Of a stretch of DNA of 64,000 nucleotides, positions 58,752 through 64,000 are shown one piece after another. Source of the stretch: Carbonatibacter sp965199245 (GTDB lineage Bacteria; Pseudomonadota; Alphaproteobacteria; Kiloniellales; Kiloniellaceae); assembly GCA_965199245.1 (NCBI GenBank), contig CBDAQP010000001.1, forward strand, positions 558,001 through 622,000, written 5' to 3'. Under the pieces are notes generated by a model. The model was not told the DNA's origin, searched no databases, and worked only from the letters and a program-made list of their open reading frames with translations. How positions within the stretch are numbered: position 1 is the stretch's first letter; every line of letters begins with the position of its first letter. Position numbers and translations under genes: made by a program.

Positions 58752-59306
58752 ATGGAACGTAAAAAACCGGGCTGGGTTGGCCCTGTCACAGAGTATGGCC
58801 CCCTGGCTCTTTTTTTTGTGGCCTATTCCCTTTCTGGCCTGATGGCGGCGACACTTGTTATAGTCGTCACTGCCCCGATCGGGATCGCCGTGGGCTGGTT
58901 TTATGAACGCAAAATTCCGGCTGTTCCAACACTGACGGCGGCGGTCATCATCCTTTTTGGCGGTTTGACCCTGTGGTTGAATGACGAAACCTTTATCAAG
59001 ATGAAACCAACAATCATTCAGTCCGCATTCGGCCTGATTCTCTGTGGCGGGCTATTGTTTAAAAAATCCTTGCTCGAACCCCTGATGGGAAAAGCATGGC
59101 GTATGACGGCGGCGGGCTGGCATACCCTGACCCTGCGTTTCGCGCTTTACTTTTTTGCCATGGCAGGTCTGAATGAAGTAATCTGGCGCACACAAAGCAC
59201 GGATTTTTGGGTCAATTTCAAGGTTTTTGGCACAATGAGTCTGATGATGATCTTCATCCTGTCACAATACCCCCTGATGCGCCGCCATCACCTGCCCGAC
59301 GATTAA
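58752..59306 (+). CDS. yciB: YciB/IspZ-family inner-membrane protein (septation protein A)
   Basis: A protein of 184 residues with five predicted membrane segments. EYGPLALFFVAYSLSGLMAATLVIV at the start, ERKIPAVPTLTAAVIILFGGLTLWLNDETFIKMKPT in the middle and RFALYFFAMAGLNEVIWRTQSTDFWVNFKVFG near the end are the family's conserved blocks. It is linked to envelope shape and septation in other bacteria. The ribosome site AGAGG lies within an upstream repeat element. It stands alone, bordered by repeats and then the IS graveyard. Confidence 0.93.
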   Translation: MERKKPGWVGPVTEYGPLALFFVAYSLSGLMAATLVIVVTAPIGIAVGWFYERKIPAVPTLTAAVIILFGGLTLWLNDETFIKMKPTIIQSAFGLILCGGLLFKKSLLEPLMGKAWRMTAAGWHTLTLRFALYFFAMAGLNEVIWRTQSTDFWVNFKVFGTMSLMMIFILSQYPLMRRHHLPDD

Positions 59307-59397
59307 AAATCTCGATCCCCGTCGTATGGCCCCGTCATCCGGAGCACCGGTTGTGGATGGCTCCCGCGCCTGGGCGCGACCGCAAGCCGTTCTCTGT

Positions 59398-59449
59398 GAT
59401 CCCAAATACTTGAATATTCTACAGTTCTCGAAAAAGGTTTTTCCTGCCA
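59398..59449. repeat. Inverted copy of the 58648-58703 repeat core
   Basis: The reverse complement (TGGCAGGAAAAACC, TTTCGAGAACTGTAGAATAT) aligns with the core at 58648-58703 at roughly three quarters of positions by eye. The two copies bracket yciB in opposite orientation. Confidence 0.6.
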
Positions 59450-59463
59450 GTCAACAAGACCTA

Positions 59464-60603
59464 ATACCAACTGCATAAAATAAAGACTCGCTGGGCCTGG
59501 CACATGAGCAGGTTCTGTGATTCAATGAAAGACACAGTTTTGGAGGTTTGTCCCGGGTCATACCATTTCCTGAAAGTCAGAACCCATGTGCCCATTTTCT
59601 GTATCCAATGGACCTGATTTTCCATGGTCTTTCGGTGAGGTTGCGTCACAACAGAGGGAAACGATCTGGTCCTGAAAGACGCGGTTTGACAGCCGGTTTT
59701 GTCGCAAATATTGCCAGACATTGGGGGCCGGGCTGCGTGGCGGCAACAGGGTGATATTGTCCGGGATATCCAGTTTGCCGGTGGTGTGCCAGCCCGCCTG
59801 GTCAAGGATGATGACAGCAACCGGCTGTGACGATATTTCTTCGAGGTGCCCCTGCATCCCGCAGGTATTGCACTGCGGCAGGACAAGCGCGGCCGGGCGG
59901 GGCAGATCGCCCCGAATATCCAGGCGGATTTTGTGCGCTGGTCTTTTGCTGCCCCGTGTGCCCTGTTTGGCCCAACATATTGTTCTTCTGGCCAACACGC
60001 GCTTCGTCCTGGAACCAGATTTCAAGGGGGACAAATTCCGGCTTGCAGGGAGGCTATTTCGGCGGGGACGTTTTTTTAAATGCGTCAATCGCATGCCCGT
60101 TCTGACCATGATGACGCGGCCGTCAATGTCCTGTCTCCGTGTTTGCGCAAGGTGGCACTCAGGCAACTTTCGCTGATGCCGAGGCGATAGTCCTCCCATG
60201 CGCCAGATCCAGAAGTCGCCAGCGCACCATTGATGGCAGGCAATGGCCCTGTTTCAACGCGGGCAATCAGGGCAGCAAGCCGGGCTTCACTGGCCGGTCG
60301 CCCGCTTCCCGACCGCTGCAAAAGCCCGTCCGGACCTTCTGCATTGAAACGCAACACGAACAATTTGACGACCAACGCCGCGCGGCTTCACTGCGACTGC
60401 CGCCATCAGGGATGACCGCAAGGGCAGGCAAGCGGCGCGTCCGGTTCGAATCTGTTGAGTGAAGGCGGCGAAGACCGGATGCGTCATCATCCTGACGCAG
60501 GGGCTGACCCGGGACAAACCTCCAAAACTGTGTCCTTCCTTGAATCACAGAATCTGCTCATGCGCCAGGTCCAGAAAGTCTTTATTTTATGGAATTGGTA
60601 TTA
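59464..60603 (-). mobile_element. IS630-family transposase remnant flanked by about 98-bp inverted sequences
   Basis: Minus-strand pieces in several frames give an IS630 transposase: VLRFNAEGPDGLLQRSGSGRP (about 60350), ARRTICWAKQGTRGSKRPAHKIRLDIRGDL (about 59960), VAVIILDQAGWHTTGKLDIPDNITLL (about 59800), NVWQYLRQNRLSNRVF (about 59700). Outside it, 59464-59562 (AATACCAACTGCATAAAATA...) and the reverse complement of 60506-60603 (AATACCAATTCCATAAAATA...) are almost identical. It could be a third family member or a composite. No intact frame remains. Confidence 0.7.
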
Positions 60604-60605
60604 CC

Positions 60606-61300
60606 CCTGGCGATGCAGGCGACTTCCGGAGCGTGCAGGGTGCTTGTTCCTGTCCCCGGGCTGTTGCATCAGAAGACGCCAGGCCCAACAGTTTCGCAAA
60701 ACGGGCCTCGAGGTTCCCGGCAATCTGACGGACAATATCGCGGAAAACCCGGCCCGGACAGGTCTTCAGTGTCCTGATCTCGCGGCGCATGCGCCGGAAC
60801 TGTCTGGCATGGGCGTAACGCCCGGCCGGCGCGTCTGGCGGGTGTGGCTGCGGCGCAGGACAATGCCGTGCCGTTTGGCCTGAGGGCTTGCAGTGCTTTC
60901 AGATACAGTCGGTGGGATGGCCCCGGGTTGAACGCCACCGCTCGAAACTGCTGTCCTTGACTGCTCCGGCCGCAACACCGACCGTCGCCGACAAAACCGT
61001 CTCCATGCCTTCGGGACGCCTGCGCCAGCGCGTCATCGTGCTGGGGTCAATCGGCAGGCGGTGCTGAAAAAAATCAAAACCACTGCCAGTAGGGGTTCTC
61101 AACCCACCGTAACCTCATCAGAATGTGTTTCAGATCGTGCAGCCCGCAGACGCGTTGGTTTCGGCGGCCTGCTGGCCAAAGGCCTCGTCGAATGCGGACC
61201 AGGCCATCAAGCTGCTCAGGCGTATCAGATTATGTTCCTTGATCGCATCAAGGCGTTCGCGAAAAAGGTCGGCGTTGCGGCTTCCCGGGTTTCATGAAAA
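60606..61300 (-). pseudogene. IS5-family (IS5 group) transposase remnant
   Basis: Minus-strand fragments, in order: LIRLSSLMAWSAFDEAFGQQAAETNA (about 61240-61150), PTGSGFDFFQHRLPIDPSTMTRWRRR (about 61095-61020), HGIVLRRSHTRQTRR (about 60880) and MRREIRTLKTCPGRVFRDIVRQIAGN with EARFAKLLGLAS (60790-60670). These are the N-terminal, central and helical-linker parts of IS5-group transposases. Several frameshifts and deletions are present. It differs from the IS5-type elements at 29470 and 61476. Confidence 0.7.
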
Positions 61301-61401
61301 TCTACCGGAAAACGAGGGGTGAACCTGCTGGCATTTTCCAATATTTGATTCACTCTGAAAACCCCTATTATCCAGGAACTTCAGAGTTTTTCAGCGCGAA
61401 C

Positions 61402-61460
61402 CAATTAAGAGAATCACAAAACAGCAGACCCGTCCAGTGCTATCCGCGCATAGGTCTCAT
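61402..61460 (+). repeat. 59-bp duplicate of sequence found at 29404-29462
   Basis: CAATTAAGAGAATCACAAAA through CATAGGTCTCAT matches the reverse complement of 29404-29462 at all but a few positions. The surrounding 61301-61475 region holds no intact gene. Confidence 0.7.
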
Positions 61461-61475
61461 TACCAGTTGTCTGAG

Positions 61476-62245
61476 AAGCTGTCTAACAACTAAGTTTTAT
61501 AATTCTGTTGAGTGCGATTTGTATGAAGCGTAGCCGGATCATGGCTTCCTGCGTTTTGTCGAGATTTTCGTAATGTTTTGCCAGCCGCCCTGCAGGCTCC
61601 AGCCATGCGAAAGATCGCTCAACGATCCAGCACTTTGGCAACACCTTGAACGCTTTACCTCGCTTTACGTTTCAGTTTTTCCTGATTGGCCAATGCCTCC
61701 ATGATCGGCCCGCGATAACCAGCCCGGAACAATTTCAGCCTTCTGTGCTTTTTCTTTATATCGTTCAAGAGAATGCGGGCCGCTATTCCAGCATCATGCA
61801 CCACCGGACGCAGCGGAAACCCGAGCACACAATAAATGCCGCTTGATCACTTTCTTGCCCGCCCCCTTTTTTGTGTCCGGGCCTTGACCGATTGTGAAAT
61901 GGCCGCGCTTGCCTGTTTGTTCCGGCCCTCAAGCAACCGAAGCACGCCGGTCACGCAGGATAATGTGCCAGGTTCCATTCTTCTTCCAGCGACTGAAATG
62001 GCCATGAACGCTCTGCCATGGCGGGAAATCCCCGGGAAGAAGTCGCCACTGACAGCCTGTTTTTAAGACGTAAAAACAGGCATTTAATATATTCCCGGGC
62101 GAGTGTTTGAAGGGACGGCCACCGCCATTGCGGCGCTCAAAATATCCGCGCAACATTGCGCATCGGTGAGATCAGTATCATAAGTCATGCCGAAAACCAT
62201 TAAAGACAATTTATTGATAAATAATTAATAGTTGTTAGACAGCTT
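61476..62245 (-). mobile_element. IS5-family element (family 2) with perfect ends and target duplication
   Basis: A 770-bp element with 17-bp perfect terminal repeats (AAGCTGTCTAACAACTA at the left, its complement at the right). It is flanked on both sides by the 5-bp duplication CTGAG (61471-61475 and 62246-62250). The minus-strand transposase is decayed: FERRNGGGRPFKHSPGNILN and CQWRLLPGDFPPWQSVHGHFSRWKKNGTW (62130-61960) are in one frame, and the C-terminal VERSFAWLEPAGRLAKHYEN part is in another, with small deletions between. It was probably mobile recently enough to keep its ends. Confidence 0.85.
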
Positions 62246-62250
62246 CTGAG

Positions 62251-62476
62251 GTAGAGGCATATGAACAACCTTGTGTTCGGAAGGCCGTATGAAGCTGCAA
62301 GGCGCAAATTGCCATTCATGTTACGGTTTTTCCTCCGTAAATAAAACTATATAAGTATATCTAAAATTCACATATCAGTGGAATTTTATGCAGTTGAGTG
62401 TATTTCTTGCCTGTGGTACATTGCATTTAAGAAAATTCGCAAATATGGGGAAAAAGTGTATATCGGATATGCCAAC
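62251..62476. other. Gap between IS5 element and AbiE locus
   Basis: 226 bases. An AT-rich segment (62340-62380: ATAAAACTATATAAGTATAT) may contain the abiE promoter, but no clean -35/-10 pair was identified. An open frame reaches back to 62378, but its extra residues look non-coding. Confidence 0.35.
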
Positions 62477-63277
62477 ATGACACTGAACGCATCATCTTCC
62501 GGAAGAGCTAAACTAGCTGCCGTTATCAAGATGGCTGGCGACGTTGTGCAGACAGATGACGTAGTACAAGTGCTTGGCCTTTCACGGACACAAGCATCAA
62601 AACAGCTGTCACGCTGGGCAAGCCAGGGCTGGTTGCGGCGAGTTGGGAAAGGGACATACTTCCCCGTCCAGCTAACACTTATTGATGCTGAACAAGTGGT
62701 GGAAGATCCATGGGTTCTCGTGCCTCCGCTTTTTGATCCATCATACATTGGTGGTCGAACTGCATCTGAGTTCTGGGACCTTACCGAGCAGATATTTCGA
62801 GACATTGTAATTTTCACCGTGCGGCCTGTGCGAAAGCACGAAGTTGAACAACAGAATATGATCTATGTTCTAAAACATACTTCCAAAAAAATGATTTTCG
62901 GCACCAGGACGGTGTGGCGAGGTCAAACGAAAATTGCAGTGTCCGATATTCACCGCACAATTATTGACATCATGGATGATCCGGCTCTTGGTGGCGGCAT
63001 TCAGCATGTTGCTGATTGCCTGGAACGGTATCTTCAGAATTCAGAATGCAATCCTATAAAATTGATCGAGTATGCTGAACGACTTGGAAACGGAGCCGTG
63101 TTCAAAAGATTGGGCTTTCTTGCTGAGAGACTTCCACTGGGGCAAGAAGTGGCCGAACTGTGCCGCAGTCGGCTAACAAAGGGAAATGCAAAACTCGACC
63201 CTGGTTTAGAATGTCCTCGGCTGGCGACCCGTTGGCGTTTGCTTTTACCCGAGAGCTGGTATGGAGCTAACGCATGA
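62477..63277 (+). CDS. AbiEi-family antitoxin (type IV toxin-antitoxin)
   Basis: A protein of 266 residues from the ATG at 62477. The winged-helix DNA-binding start is DDVVQVLGLSRTQASKQLSRWASQGWLRRVGKGTYFPV. The C-terminal antitoxin domain includes PSYIGGRTASEFWDLTEQ, RTVWRGQTKIAVSDIHRTIIDIMDDPALGGGIQH and an RLGFLAERL-type element. In characterised AbiE systems the antitoxin represses its operon and counteracts the nucleotidyltransferase AbiEii without direct binding. Its stop overlaps the next start (ATGA). It belongs to a different AbiEi branch from the frameshifted copy at 30550. Confidence 0.88.
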   Translation: MTLNASSSGRAKLAAVIKMAGDVVQTDDVVQVLGLSRTQASKQLSRWASQGWLRRVGKGTYFPVQLTLIDAEQVVEDPWVLVPPLFDPSYIGGRTASEFWDLTEQIFRDIVIFTVRPVRKHEVEQQNMIYVLKHTSKKMIFGTRTVWRGQTKIAVSDIHRTIIDIMDDPALGGGIQHVADCLERYLQNSECNPIKLIEYAERLGNGAVFKRLGFLAERLPLGQEVAELCRSRLTKGNAKLDPGLECPRLATRWRLLLPESWYGANA

Positions 63278-64000
63278 TTGGCAAACGTGAAATTTTGGAC
63301 GTTGCAGCTACTGCGGGATTGAACCCGCATGTTGTAGAGAAGGATTATGTGCTTGGCTGGGCGTTGGCTGGCATATTCGCGCACCCTGAGATTTCGGACA
63401 GCTGGGTTTTCAAGGGCGGCACTTGCCTTAAGAAATGCTACTTTGAAACCTATCGGTTCTCAGAGGACCTTGATTTTACACTCCTTGATGAAACCCACCT
63501 TGATGTAGCGTTTCTTGGTCGTGTTTTCAATGATGTATCAGAATGGGTCTATGAGCAGACAGGTCTTGAACTGCCAACGGACAAACAGGACTTTGATGTG
63601 TTCACCAATTCTCGCGGCAGCATAAGCTGCCAGGGGAAGTTGAGCTACCGGGGACCCGTATCACCAAGCTCTGGTTGGTTGCCGCGTATTAAGCTTGATC
63701 TGACGGCGGACGAAAAGTTGGTCATGGCACCGGTTCGTGTCCCGATTTTTCATCCCTATAGCGACGCGCCAGATTCAGGTGTCGAGGTTTTATCATACGC
63801 CTATGAGGAGGCCTTCGGCGAAAAGGTGCGAGCTCTTGCAGAACGCACACGCCCGCGCGATTTGTACGATGTCATAAACCTATTTCGCAACGAAGATGCG
63901 CGACCGTCCCCAGCAGCCTTGCTTGATGTATTGAGACAGAAATGTGAATTCAAGGGTATTGCTGTTCCACGGGATGGCGATCTCGATAGTCATCTCCACG
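63274..64000 (+). CDS. AbiEii/AbiGii-family nucleotidyltransferase toxin (3' end outside window)
   Basis: 242 codons are visible and open to the right edge. Motifs of the DNA polymerase beta-like toxin are complete: KGGT (residues 47-50), RFSEDLDF (61-68, metal-binding Asp65 and Asp67), a lysine-containing RIKLDLT strand (about 140-146) and the RPRDLYDVINLF block near 205-215. The N-terminal VEKDYVLGW helix is typical. It is a toxin that modifies tRNA or GTP-related targets in studied relatives; the exact target here is unknown. Confidence 0.92.
   Translation, partial: MIGKREILDVAATAGLNPHVVEKDYVLGWALAGIFAHPEISDSWVFKGGTCLKKCYFETYRFSEDLDFTLLDETHLDVAFLGRVFNDVSEWVYEQTGLELPTDKQDFDVFTNSRGSISCQGKLSYRGPVSPSSGWLPRIKLDLTADEKLVMAPVRVPIFHPYSDAPDSGVEVLSYAYEEAFGEKVRALAERTRPRDLYDVINLFRNEDARPSPAALLDVLRQKCEFKGIAVPRDGDLDSHLH

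Noticed and set aside
1..64000. tRNA, rRNA or riboswitch
   Set aside because: No tRNA cloverleaf signals, rRNA motifs or known riboswitch cores were noticed in the intergenic regions; a covariance-model scan could not be run.

Overview
The window reads as a chromosome segment of an alphaproteobacterium of moderate GC. Three core blocks support this: ftsE-ftsX-DUF218-plsC at the left, the order aroA-cmk-rpsA near 37.6-41.4 kb, and a stand-alone mannose-type PTS EIIA next to HPr. No rRNA, tRNA or CRISPR array was seen. The segment is heavily peppered with decayed insertion sequences (two IS630-type families, two IS5-type families) and short non-autonomous derivatives of them. A precise species cannot be named from the sequence.

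Layout. 1-5.9 kb: cell division (ftsEX), a DUF218 membrane protein, plsC, an MFS exporter and an EIIA-HPr-HAD phosphatase cluster. 6.1-11.7 kb: an 1874-residue autotransporter on the minus strand whose leader carries eight 15-bp tandem repeats. 12.3-18.9 kb: a plus-strand operon with a branched-chain-amino-acid-type ABC importer, a CYP199A-like P450, its [2Fe-2S] ferredoxin and a MarR regulator. This is best read as uptake and oxidative demethylation of a para-substituted benzoic acid. 19.2-37.3 kb: a defence island. Its heart is a nine-gene minus-strand operon (half-size S subunit, hsdM, rhuM, hsdS, DUF2188, a Kiwa-like kwaA-kwaB pair, hsdR, ygjP-type metallopeptidase), nearly all genes overlapping or touching. 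To its right lie a frameshifted AbiEi antitoxin that has lost its toxin, a protein with 12-residue repeats and two C-terminal membrane segments, a RelE/HigB-type toxin with its antitoxin, and nested IS debris ending in a beheaded IlvD/Edd dehydratase. 37.6-42.7 kb: aroA, cmk, rpsA and an MscS channel. 42.8-54.3 kb: a minus-strand catabolic operon with a ribose-type sugar ABC importer, two aldehyde dehydrogenases, a FAH-family sugar-acid dehydratase, a type III CoA-transferase and an enoyl-CoA hydratase. One of its permeases is fused to a TPR plus beta-rich domain. 54.6-58.6 kb: the divergent GMC oxidoreductase-LacI-GH88 operon. 58.75 kb: yciB. 59.3-62.3 kb: an IS graveyard. 62.5-64 kb: an AbiEi/AbiEii toxin-antitoxin pair cut by the window end.

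How the parts fit together. Two catabolic loci (aromatic acid; uronate/pentose-like sugar) and one surface adhesin sit between housekeeping blocks, while the accessory DNA between them is mainly mobile-element and anti-phage material. The most unusual features are the compact type I restriction-Kiwa-RhuM operon, the 12-residue-repeat channel-like protein beside it, the permease-TPR fusion, the 15-bp repeats in the autotransporter leader, and 128-bp MITEs whose parent IS630 element is also present.
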